A model generated the notes under the pieces. That model worked only from the letters and a program-made list of their open reading frames with translations. It made no database searches and had not been told where the DNA came from. DNA of 11,304 nucleotides from JAKAFX01 sp043196285 (lineage in GTDB: Archaea; Thermoplasmatota; Thermoplasmata; Thermoplasmatales; Thermoplasmataceae). The stretch lies in NCBI GenBank assembly GCA_043196285.1, contig JBBYJL010000042.1:1-11304 (forward strand), in the 5' to 3' direction. The translations under genes and the position numbers were made by a program. This document shows positions 1 to 5,683 of this stretch, piece by piece (position 1 is the first letter of the stretch; each line of letters starts with the position of its first letter).

Positions 1-215
1 ATGTTTGTCTTCTGTTTCCATCCGCTGTTGTGACCCATGACAATGGTATCTATCTCATTCTGTATTGATCAGTTTATGATGAACCTGCTGATCTTGTGCA
101 TTATGTCCTTCATCTTCCTTTTCCTTAACGCAAAGAGACGCCTTTCTCTTTTGGTCATGCAGTGAGTTCCGATCTGCCTGTCGCTGATTGATTTAATCCT
201 TGAATGTTCGTTGAA
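1..215 (-). pseudogene. tnpB remnant (IS605 OrfB / TnpB family), internal fragment with a stop codon
   Basis: Translating from 215 leftwards gives a segment typical of the middle of archaeal TnpB proteins: an IKSIS block, a basic stretch (RKRKMKDIMHKISRFIIN), then IDTIVMGHNSGWKQ near the window edge. Full-length relatives usually read INYC where this copy reads IN-stop-S, so the TGA at 69-71 is probably a substitution inside the former gene. The N-terminal half is absent because of the tnpA-tnpB junction, and the C-terminal RuvC and zinc-finger parts lie beyond the window or are lost. The fragment starts in a different frame from tnpA, as expected for a deletion fusion. It was found by hand translation; the family match is by recognition of motifs, not a search. 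Confidence 0.65.
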
Positions 216-511
216 GATATCTCTTCGAATACTTCTTCGGAATCGAGTTTTGCATTGCCAACCTCTGAAATGACAATTATTTCAGTCATGAATTTTTTGA
301 ACAGATAGCTAAACAGTTCGAATCCAACCCTGCTTAAACGATCCTTGTATGATATGATAACCTTCTCAACTCTGTTGATCATTATTTCATCAAGCATCTC
401 AAAGAATCCTTTTCTCTTCTCAAACGAAATGCATGAAGCAACGTCAGAATATATTGCACTGATGGTATAACCATTCATGAAACACCACTGCTTCATCTGT
501 TCTATCTGATT
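215..511 (-). pseudogene. tnpA remnant (IS607-type serine recombinase), truncated at both ends
   Basis: The product would have been the IS607-type serine recombinase that catalyses transposition. Homology is clear in the middle of the resolvase domain: a KRKGFFEMLDEI segment followed by KVIISYKDRLSRVGFELF, the characteristic YKDRLxRxGFE block. The first possible ATG is at 496, but recombinase-like residues (NQIEQ) continue upstream to a TAG at 512-514. The helix-turn-helix DNA-binding region and the catalytic-serine segment (usually YARVSS) are therefore missing. Recombinase-like sequence stops near residue 94 (position 215). The frame stays open to 155, but those last residues are tnpB DNA read out of frame. 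The gene is inactive. Family assignment is confident; the exact break points are estimates made by eye. Confidence 0.75.
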
Positions 512-650
512 CTACATTAATAGTAAATAAAACCATCATTTATGTTTACCATACGTTTCTATAGGAAATACGCTTAATGTTTTCACCTGGCCGGCATTTT
601 GATCTTATTCGGGATAATTAATTATATTATGGAATAAAGGATAAACCAAA
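512..650. other. Intergenic spacer between IS remnant and aminotransferase gene
   Basis: This 139-base AT-rich gap separates the dead transposase from the aminotransferase gene. Its right end holds a good archaeal TATA-like box. The left part could contain a frameshifted continuation of the tnpA N-terminus, but no convincing recombinase motif is seen there. No terminal inverted repeat or RNA gene was recognised. Confidence 0.5.
617..628 (+). promoter_or_regulatory. TATA-like box for the aminotransferase gene
   Basis: The string ATTAATTATATT is centred about 27 bases upstream of the ATG at 651. In archaea transcription starts about 25 bases downstream of the TATA centre, so the transcript would begin at or within a few bases of the start codon. 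No strong Shine-Dalgarno sequence is present, which fits a leaderless mRNA. Confidence 0.55.
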
Positions 651-1796
651 ATGGTATCGTCTTTGAATGGAAGACTGACAGGATCTGCGACTCTGAGGAT
701 TACAAATGAGGTCTCAAAGCTCACAAAGTCTGGAAAGAAAGTATATAATTTTGGCATAGGTGAACCAGATTTCACTACACCGCAGAATATTATCCGGTCT
801 GCATTTGAGTATGCTGAGCAGGGAAAAACTCACTACACTCCGTCCAAGGGCATTATTGAACTCAGAGAAAAGATATCCAGGAAACTTCTCGAAAAGAACA
901 AAATAAAAGCTTCTCCAGAAAACATAATAGTCACGCCATCAAAATTTTCAATATACATTACCCTTCTGGCCATTATCGAGCCGGGAGACTCTGTCATGCT
1001 GTTTGATCCTTATTATCTGACTTATCCTGACATAATAAGGCTAGCCGGCGGGAAAGTCATAACTGTGCCTACGGGCAAAAACTACGAAATTGATTTTGAT
1101 CTTGCTCAGAAATTCATTAATCCAAGTGTCAAGGTTGTTATATTTAACAGCCCCACCAATCCCACAGGAAAGGTATATGATCCTGCAACAGTAAGGAAGC
1201 TCGCAGAATTCGTATCAAGAAACAACTTGTACCTGATTTCGGATGAAATATATGAAGAAATACTCTACGAGGGTACACTGCTTTCACCTGGGTCCATTCC
1301 GGAAATTGCAGATCGGACAATAACTCTTAACGGGTTTTCGAAAAGTCATGCCATGACCGGCTGGAGAATAGGATACATGGCAGCTTCAAAGGAGATAATT
1401 GATCTGGCTGACAAGATACAGCAAGCGACAATCACCTGCGATCCTTCAATATCGCAGTACGCAGCGCTCGAAGCTCTCTCTGATGAAGTGAACCCCAGGA
1501 GGATGAGGGACGAATTCCTCAAGAGAAGGGACCTGGTTGACAGTATTCTTTCGGAGGCGAAATCAATAGAATACTACAAGCCACAGGGCGCCTTCTATGT
1601 GTTTGTTGGATTCAGGAAAAAGACCGACACGAACGAATTGGCTGTCTCGTTGCTAAGAGAAGAGAGCGTCTCAACCACTCCGGGAAGTGCATTTGGTGAA
1701 CTGGGAATCGGTCATCTCAGAATCTCATTTGCTGCGTCCACCGAGGATATTACCGAGGGACTGAACAGATTTGTAAGATATGTAGATCGGATGTAG
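651..1796 (+). CDS. PLP-dependent class I/II aminotransferase (aspartate/aromatic aminotransferase family)
   Basis: This is a fold-type I, pyridoxal-phosphate enzyme that moves an amino group from an amino acid to a 2-oxo acid in the cytoplasm. The 381 residues cover a full-length family member. Visible motifs are FGIGEPDF near residue 34, SPTNPTG at 167-173, SDEIY with the PLP-ring aspartate D198, FSKSHAMTGWRIGY with the Schiff-base lysine K231, and HLRISF with R357, the residue that usually grips the substrate carboxylate. The ATG at 651 fits the TATA-like box as a leaderless start. The phosphoesterase gene follows 11 bases downstream, so the two are probably cotranscribed. The substrate cannot be read from sequence: aspartate, alanine and aromatic amino acids are all possible. 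A role in converting tyrosine to 4-hydroxyphenylpyruvate for the operon at 8836-4750 is attractive but unproven. Confidence 0.93.
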   Translation: MVSSLNGRLTGSATLRITNEVSKLTKSGKKVYNFGIGEPDFTTPQNIIRSAFEYAEQGKTHYTPSKGIIELREKISRKLLEKNKIKASPENIIVTPSKFSIYITLLAIIEPGDSVMLFDPYYLTYPDIIRLAGGKVITVPTGKNYEIDFDLAQKFINPSVKVVIFNSPTNPTGKVYDPATVRKLAEFVSRNNLYLISDEIYEEILYEGTLLSPGSIPEIADRTITLNGFSKSHAMTGWRIGYMAASKEIIDLADKIQQATITCDPSISQYAALEALSDEVNPRRMRDEFLKRRDLVDSILSEAKSIEYYKPQGAFYVFVGFRKKTDTNELAVSLLREESVSTTPGSAFGELGIGHLRISFAASTEDITEGLNRFVRYVDRM

Positions 1797-1807
1797 GAAG
1801 GCACAAA

Positions 1808-2554
1808 TTGCAGGATATTCAGATAAAAAAAGATATATTTCTTTCTGATCTTGGCTGCATCTACCTATCAGACATAAAGGCAGTTGTTGTATCAGACTTG
1901 CATTTGGGGTTTGAGGCAGAGATGGACCTGCACGGACTTTTCCTGCCGCATATGCAGAGGGATCACGTTGAATCTTCAATTGACATGATGATAGAAAGAT
2001 ATTCCCCGGAAAACATAATAATAAATGGTGATTTCAAGCATGAATTTTCAAGGAATCTGCCACAGGAGTGGGATGACATTATACACTTCATAGACAGGTA
2101 TCAGCATGAAACAGATCTTACGTTCATTCGCGGGAACCATGACAATTTCCTGCTGACAATTCTTTCAAAGAGAAATTTGCCCTTGCTTGAAACTTTTGAG
2201 ACGGAGAATTACTATATCTACCACGGTGACAAGGATCGTGATCTGCGGAAGACAACTATTCTAGGTCATGAGCATCCATCGCTTGTTCTTCGGGATGAAA
2301 TAGGCGGGGTTCTCAAGATACCGGCCTTCGTTTACAATCCAGACTCATCCGTGATAATTACGCCCGCTCTAAGCTTCTTCTCATCAGGCACTGACGTCAC
2401 TCAGTCCATAATGAGTGAGGAGCATTTCACACCTGTGCTAAAAAAAACTGATGCAAAAAGATTCAGGGTTTATGGGCTGACCGAGGAATTCGGGCTCGCC
2501 GATTTCGGTTTTCTTGGTGATCTTCAGGGGCCAAAAGGTGTCTCTTTTCCCTGA
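1808..2554 (+). CDS. Calcineurin-like metallophosphoesterase (archaeal COG1407 / SbcD-related type)
   Basis: This is a predicted two-metal phosphoesterase of 248 residues. Its motifs appear in the expected order: SDLHLG (D30, H32), NGDFKHEF (D75), RGNHD (N110, H111), YHGD (H139) and LGHEHP (H154, H156), so all main metal ligands are present. It resembles the archaeal single-domain ICC-like phosphoesterases, whose physiological substrate is not established. The start is a TTG at 1808. GGAAGG at 1796-1801 overlaps the end of the upstream stop codon and is well spaced from the TTG, which supports coupling to the aminotransferase gene. The next in-frame ATG falls after motif I, so it cannot be the start. 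The last 30 or so codons overlap the convergent hemA gene on the other strand. No membrane segment is seen. Confidence 0.88.
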   Translation: MQDIQIKKDIFLSDLGCIYLSDIKAVVVSDLHLGFEAEMDLHGLFLPHMQRDHVESSIDMMIERYSPENIIINGDFKHEFSRNLPQEWDDIIHFIDRYQHETDLTFIRGNHDNFLLTILSKRNLPLLETFETENYYIYHGDKDRDLRKTTILGHEHPSLVLRDEIGGVLKIPAFVYNPDSSVIITPALSFFSSGTDVTQSIMSEEHFTPVLKKTDAKRFRVYGLTEEFGLADFGFLGDLQGPKGVSFP

Positions 2555-3728
2555 CTATCTCTTCATAGAGATTATTCAGGAATCCATTTACAACACCATC
2601 ATTGCTGCTCTTCACCATGTTCTTTAATGCAAATGTCTGTAGGGAGAGAAGCTTGTTCATGGAAGATTCAATCATCCTTCTTACAGACTTGTCGAAATCT
2701 TCCCCCTTGTGAATATTCTTTCTGAATTCCTCAATCTCTTCCTCCTCAATCATTCTTGAAGTTGTATACATCTCGCTGATAACGTCCTCTGCAAGCAGAT
2801 CAAGGAGTTTGCCTTTGATATTTTCCATTTCCTCCTTTATTAAGATGTCAGCCTTCTCAACCTCCTCCCTCTTCTTGATCTGGTTTTCACGCAGTATTCT
2901 GTTAAGGCTCTCAAGCCTGAGAATCCTGATTGAGGGGATTTCATCAGCAGAATAGTCAATGTTAGGCGGAAAAGAAATGTCGACAAAAAATTTTGAACCA
3001 GGATCTCCACGGATCATCTGGTCATTTATCAGCGGAACCTTTGAGGACGTGGCAGTGATAACTATATCTGATTCACGTATGGCACTAACGAGTTCTGAAG
3101 GAGGTCTGTAATCAACTTTGTATTCTGCCATTATCCTCCTTCCAGGATGGGCAATCACAATCAGCCTACCCGGAGACTCCTTCTCAAGGTATTTAACAAG
3201 ATCGGTACCCATTTTGCCTGCACCCACTACTGAGACTGTCCTTCCGGCTATACCGAACTCCTGATGAAGTATATCTGTCACCAGAGAAGGTATTGAAACT
3301 TTCCCCTCAGAAATCGCAGTTTTTTCCCTGACTAGTTTACCCACGCTTATTGCCTTCCTGAAAATCAGGGATAGGAATTTCCCGACGTATCCTTTCCTGG
3401 TGTAAAGATCAAATGCATCCTTGACCTGTCCCAGGATCTCCCCTTCACCCACTGACATGGACTCAAGGCCAGAAGAAACTCTGAAAAGGTGATTAATCGC
3501 GCTCTCACCCTTAAGAACTGAATGTGGAGGCACTACAAGGTTGAAATTGATCTCTGAGGTTGAGACAAAGTAGATTTCAAGCCTGTTGCAGGTAGACAGA
3601 ACAACAAATTGAGTGATCCCGGAATCAAGCATTATATGGTCCCACGAATCAGATCCCAAAAGAAGGACTGAATGGAGTTCTTCCTGACTCCGCTTAAAAT
3701 CCCAAGCTAAAAGACCCAATTCATTCAT
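2463..3728 (-). CDS. hemA: Glutamyl-tRNA reductase
   Basis: This enzyme catalyses the first committed step of C5 tetrapyrrole synthesis: NADPH-dependent reduction of glutamyl-tRNA to glutamate-1-semialdehyde, leading to heme or siroheme. Of 421 residues, the N-terminal catalytic domain shows STCNRLE with the thioester cysteine C47. It also has H80 followed by the block GLESMSVGEGEILGQVK (about 87-103). The nucleotide-binding domain begins with VVGAGKMG (168-174), followed by the long charged helical dimerisation region (about 280-390). The basic tail after about residue 392 overlaps the phosphoesterase gene on the opposite strand. The ATG shares one base with the TAA of a small upstream ORF (TAATG), and a weak GGCGGT precedes it, suggesting translational coupling. 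No other heme genes adjoin it, although a Cld-family gene lies at 8935. Confidence 0.95.
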   Translation of the reverse strand: MNELGLLAWDFKRSQEELHSVLLLGSDSWDHIMLDSGITQFVVLSTCNRLEIYFVSTSEINFNLVVPPHSVLKGESAINHLFRVSSGLESMSVGEGEILGQVKDAFDLYTRKGYVGKFLSLIFRKAISVGKLVREKTAISEGKVSIPSLVTDILHQEFGIAGRTVSVVGAGKMGTDLVKYLEKESPGRLIVIAHPGRRIMAEYKVDYRPPSELVSAIRESDIVITATSSKVPLINDQMIRGDPGSKFFVDISFPPNIDYSADEIPSIRILRLESLNRILRENQIKKREEVEKADILIKEEMENIKGKLLDLLAEDVISEMYTTSRMIEEEEIEEFRKNIHKGEDFDKSVRRMIESSMNKLLSLQTFALKNMVKSSNDGVVNGFLNNLYEEIVREKRHLLAPEDHQENRNRRARIPRSAHKP

Positions 3729-3835
3729 TAGACCGCCGTTACAGAGTTCCTGAAATGCTCCAACTCCCAGAGTGATGGATGATATTTAAAATATTTCAAA
3801 GGATATCGAAAGACGAAGGAACATTCATCGATCAT
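3728..3835 (-). CDS. Candidate small ORF / leader peptide upstream of hemA (35 aa)
   Basis: A 35-codon frame begins with an ATG at 3835, preceded by GAGGAGGT (3845-3852) nine bases upstream. That is the strongest Shine-Dalgarno match I found in the window. The frame ends in a TAA that overlaps the hemA ATG by one base. The predicted peptide starts MIDECSFVFRYPLKYF and is rich in aromatic residues (F, Y, W) and histidine. It matches no family I know and has no obvious signal or membrane segment. The start lies 47 bases after the ZIP stop codon. It could be a real small protein, a leader peptide setting hemA translation, or a chance frame. The ribosome-binding site and the start-stop overlap favour translation; the lack of a recognised family keeps confidence modest. 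Confidence 0.4.
   Translation of the reverse strand: MIDECSFVFRYPLKYFKYHPSLWELEHFRNSVTAV
3781..3795 (-). promoter_or_regulatory. Possible internal TATA-like box for hemA
   Basis: The minus strand reads AAATATTTTAAATATC here, centred about 60 bases before the hemA ATG. That would give a leader of roughly 30 bases. It lies inside the small ORF, so hemA may be transcribed separately from the small ORF and the ZIP gene. The box is plausible, but the region is AT-rich. Confidence 0.3.
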
Positions 3836-3844
3836 TTTTTCGCT

Positions 3845-3852
3845 ACCTCCTC
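3845..3852 (-). promoter_or_regulatory. Strong Shine-Dalgarno sequence upstream of the small ORF
   Basis: On the minus strand this reads GAGGAGGT, closely complementary to the usual archaeal 16S rRNA 3' end. It is nine bases from the ATG at 3835 and about 117 bases from the hemA ATG, too far to serve hemA directly. Its presence implies that some transcripts start upstream of it, either from the ZIP promoter or from an unseen promoter nearer by. Confidence 0.5.
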
Positions 3853-3882
3853 AGACTGGATATCTCTCACATCTACCTGATC

Positions 3883-4629
3883 TCAAATTAAATTGACCGC
3901 AAGTCCCAGCAGGAATCCTATGAATATGGACCCGTAGATAACTCTGAAGCCGGAGTTGTCAGATCCGGCGAACAGCCCCTTAAGCATTGGAAATATTATG
4001 TACAGGATAGCCCCTATTGCAAGTCCGTCGAACACCAGATTGAACAAACTGGAGCTGTAGTAAAAACCCACAGCGCCACCGATAATAGTAGGAATTCCAC
4101 CTATAAGGAAGAAGATCAGTATGGTTGCATTGTTATTTCCCGATTCTCCGAAGAATGGAGATCCTATGGGAAATCCTTCAGTTATGTTCTGGACAATGAA
4201 TCCTACCAGAATGACCAGTGCGATTCCTGCAAGTCCAATGCCTACAGCTGTGGCACCAAAAACAAGTCCCTCTGTCAGGTTTTGCAACCCTATTCCTATC
4301 GCGATAAGTAAGGAAATCCTGACCTTGCTGAGGCCATGTTTGGATCTGAATTCGATCGCATACATAATGAAGAATCCTGCAAACAGCGAGATCGCGAATG
4401 CAAAATCATAAACGGGAGAAGATCCATACCCGTAAAGAGAACCGTTGTACATCAATGCTGATGCATCTGAGAAAACATCTGCTATCAGGAATATGAGAAT
4501 TCCCACCGCAATTCCTGTCAAGAAACGAGCCAATCGGCGATCCATGTTTTTTCTTCTTACAAGCGGGTATGAGACATAAATCGAGAGGCCCATTACAGCC
4601 GAGAGCCCCAATATTTCAAAGAATTGCAT
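3883..4629 (-). CDS. ZIP-family divalent metal transporter (GufA/ZupT-like, variant metal site)
   Basis: This is a predicted inner-membrane transporter of 248 residues with about eight hydrophobic segments, the usual ZIP topology and length. Family members import Zn2+, Fe2+, Mn2+ or related ions. The two signature helices are recognisable as GLQNLTEGLVFG (about 114-125) and IVQNITEGFPIG (about 145-156). Canonical TM4 has HNxPEG; this protein has glutamine at that histidine (Q116) and also glutamine in TM5 (Q147), the latter as in GufA-type proteins. The last conserved helix (GLAIGAILYIIFPML) lacks the acidic pair often found there. There is no histidine-rich loop. The ATG at 4629 fits a TATA-like box 26 bases upstream as a leaderless start, and a palindromic operator-like site lies between them. 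The transported metal cannot be assigned; iron, manganese and zinc are candidates. Confidence 0.85.
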   Translation of the reverse strand: MQFFEILGLSAVMGLSIYVSYPLVRRKNMDRRLARFLTGIAVGILIFLIADVFSDASALMYNGSLYGYGSSPVYDFAFAISLFAGFFIMYAIEFRSKHGLSKVRISLLIAIGIGLQNLTEGLVFGATAVGIGLAGIALVILVGFIVQNITEGFPIGSPFFGESGNNNATILIFFLIGGIPTIIGGAVGFYYSSSLFNLVFDGLAIGAILYIIFPMLKGLFAGSDNSGFRVIYGSIFIGFLLGLAVNLI

Positions 4630-4636
4630 TATAGAA

Positions 4637-4654
4637 TATTAGGCAAACCTAATA
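4637..4654. promoter_or_regulatory. Candidate metal-regulator operator (DtxR/IdeR-like dyad)
   Basis: The sequence TATTAGG-CAAA-CCTAATA is a perfect 7-base inverted repeat around a 4-base spacer. It overlaps the edge of the TATA-like box and lies just before the ZIP start codon, where a bound repressor would block initiation. The core TTAGGnnnnCCTAA matches the first 14 positions of the bacterial DtxR/IdeR consensus TWAGGTTAGSCTAACCTWA. Aligned by eye, 13 of 19 positions agree. Thermoplasma species are known to encode an IdeR-type protein. The dyad is seen directly; the regulator is inferred. Confidence 0.55.
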
Positions 4655-4659
4655 AAAGC
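4651..4659 (-). promoter_or_regulatory. TATA-like box of the ZIP transporter gene
   Basis: The minus strand reads GCTTTTATT, centred about 26 bases upstream of the ATG at 4629. This predicts a leaderless transcript beginning at or near the start codon. Its proximal end overlaps the TATTAGG-CAAA-CCTAATA dyad. Confidence 0.5.
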
Positions 4660-4749
4660 TTTTGTAGGTATTGAGGATAAAGACTTACCAATTCATGGAC
4701 CAGTCATAAAGAAAATAGCTGTAATTCATCTGAATGAACGTTCAAACAC
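4660..4749. other. Spacer between the tyrosine operon end and the ZIP promoter
   Basis: This short gap follows the PPC stop codon on the minus strand. It contains TATTTTCTTTATG on the minus strand (about 4705-4717), a possible T-rich archaeal terminator, and a 10-base palindrome TGAACGTTCA at 4735-4744. Neither is strong enough for a separate call. No gene is seen. Confidence 0.35.
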
Positions 4750-5196
4750 TCACTCTATTTTCAATTCCTTCAGTCCTGACTTTGGGTTTTCCGATCTTCT
4801 GAGAACTATTTTATCCAGCTTACGGATATGAATCTCAAGAAGCGGATCTGCTATACCTGAAAAGAGATGCCCTCCTTTCACCGTATGATCAGGAATAGCT
4901 AAAGATACATGAATATGTAGTTTGGGGATATCATCCGCAATCGAACCATGGAACGAGACGACCTCTGCTCTCTCCCTGATCGTGGTCTTATCGTATTGTG
5001 GGGACGTGAAATAACCTATCTCAGAGTTTCTGATCATGCCGATAGCCCATAGAATTGAACCTGATGTGATAGCGTACTGCCTGCAGACAGCTTCAATGGA
5101 ATCTATAACACTTTCACCACTGTCAAGTTTCACCATCACATCGTTGCCTTCAATCGAGGAATGCATTGATAGGTATCCCTCTGACGTATAAATCAC
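4750..5196 (-). CDS. PPC-domain (DUF296) protein
   Basis: The product is a single PPC/DUF296 domain of 148 residues. Recognisable parts are the entry strand MVKLDSGESV (about 21-30), SGSILWAIGMIR (45-56), EVVSFHGSI (78-86), LHIHVSLA (93-100) with H94 and H96, and GGHLF (108-112) with H110. These three histidines are the conserved candidate metal site in prokaryotic members. In plants the domain is linked to AT-hook DNA-binding proteins; in archaea and bacteria its role is unknown, and no AT-hook is seen here. It is the last gene of the tyrosine operon: its GTG at 5196 directly follows the Nudix TAG. An alternative start is the ATG at 5166, with GAGGG at 5177-5181 ten bases upstream. That start would remove ten residues and leave the domain intact. 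Confidence 0.85.
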   Translation of the reverse strand: MIYTSEGYLSMHSSIEGNDVMVKLDSGESVIDSIEAVCRQYAITSGSILWAIGMIRNSEIGYFTSPQYDKTTIRERAEVVSFHGSIADDIPKLHIHVSLAIPDHTVKGGHLFSGIADPLLEIHIRKLDKIVLRRSENPKSGLKELKIE

Positions 5197-5661
5197 CTAC
5201 TCAAGAATATCCTTGAGTATCCTGAAAGTCATGCCCCATATTCTGTATTCCCTGTATAGATAAGAGTCAGAATCTGGAACAAGATCAGATATGGGTACCC
5301 AGAATGCCTCACTAACCTCATCACCTGCAACAGGATCCACCGAAGGTGATATCTCGGAGATGAAGGCCTTGACCTCAATGTCCTTTGCTTTTGACTCGTA
5401 CATTCCAATGTAATACAGTTCATTCAGGCGAACGCCCACTTCCTCATATGTTTCTCTTCTTGCGGCATCAGATGATGATTCACCTTTTTTCCTGTAACCA
5501 CCTGGCAAAGCCATCTGTCCACTCCAGGGATCACCTGTCCTGATGTTACGTTTGATCAGTATAAAACGACAGGTATCCGTTATAAACGTAACTGAAGCCT
5601 CCCCTTGATCCGGATTCAGGTCCTCTTTCATGTATTCTAATACTGGTTTTATGAATCGCAT
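5197..5661 (-). CDS. Nudix hydrolase, coenzyme A diphosphatase-like
   Basis: Nudix enzymes hydrolyse nucleoside diphosphates linked to another group, using Mg2+ or Mn2+. This 154-residue protein has a complete Nudix box at residues 55-77: G55, E61, then RETYEEVGV (69-77), with E70, E73 and E74 as metal ligands. Upstream, the block LIKRNIRTGDPWSGQMALPGG resembles the region preceding the box in CoA diphosphatases. The C-terminal IWGMTFRIL likewise matches the iWGxTaxIL signature of that subgroup. The substrate therefore may be CoA, acyl-CoA or another nucleotide; this is inference. The ATG at 5661 lies 22 bases after the hmgA stop, within which is a perfect 12-base palindrome (5665-5676). The stop codon abuts the GTG of the PPC gene. 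Its position behind three tyrosine-degradation genes suggests coordinated expression. Confidence 0.88.
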   Translation of the reverse strand: MRFIKPVLEYMKEDLNPDQGEASVTFITDTCRFILIKRNIRTGDPWSGQMALPGGYRKKGESSSDAARRETYEEVGVRLNELYYIGMYESKAKDIEVKAFISEISPSVDPVAGDEVSEAFWVPISDLVPDSDSYLYREYRIWGMTFRILKDILE

Positions 5662-5683
5662 ATTATCATCGATGATTCGGAAT

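Larger units (their letters stand above)
1..511 (-). mobile_element. Degenerate IS607-type insertion element, internally deleted
   Basis: This stretch is the remains of an IS607-family element, which normally carries tnpA (serine recombinase) followed by tnpB (RNA-guided nuclease family). Reading leftwards, recombinase homology runs from about 511 to about 215. TnpB homology then begins at once in another frame and continues to the window edge. The junction lacks the C-terminal end of TnpA and roughly the first half of TnpB, so one deletion probably removed the middle of the element. The recombinase part lacks its catalytic serine region and the TnpB part has an in-frame stop, so the element cannot move by its own proteins. 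Its far end lies outside the window, so element ends and any guide-RNA region cannot be judged. Confidence 0.75.

Noticed and set aside
155..496. A 113-codon open frame that could be read as an intact small resolvase
   Set aside because: It lacks the catalytic serine and DNA-binding regions, recombinase homology continues upstream past a stop codon, and its last 20 residues are tnpB sequence out of frame. It is a pseudogene fragment.
1725..1979. Minus-strand open frame across the aminotransferase/phosphoesterase boundary
   Set aside because: It has no recognisable domain and is antisense to two strongly supported genes whose conserved motifs occupy the same DNA.
4121..4411. Plus-strand open frame antisense to the ZIP gene
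   Set aside because: Its composition (proline, serine and methionine rich) is what results from reading the complement of hydrophobic membrane codons; no family is evident.
4735..4744. Palindrome TGAACGTTCA downstream of the PPC gene as an operator or terminator stem
   Set aside because: About ten 10-base palindromes are expected by chance in a window of this size; it has no loop and lies after a gene, not at a promoter.
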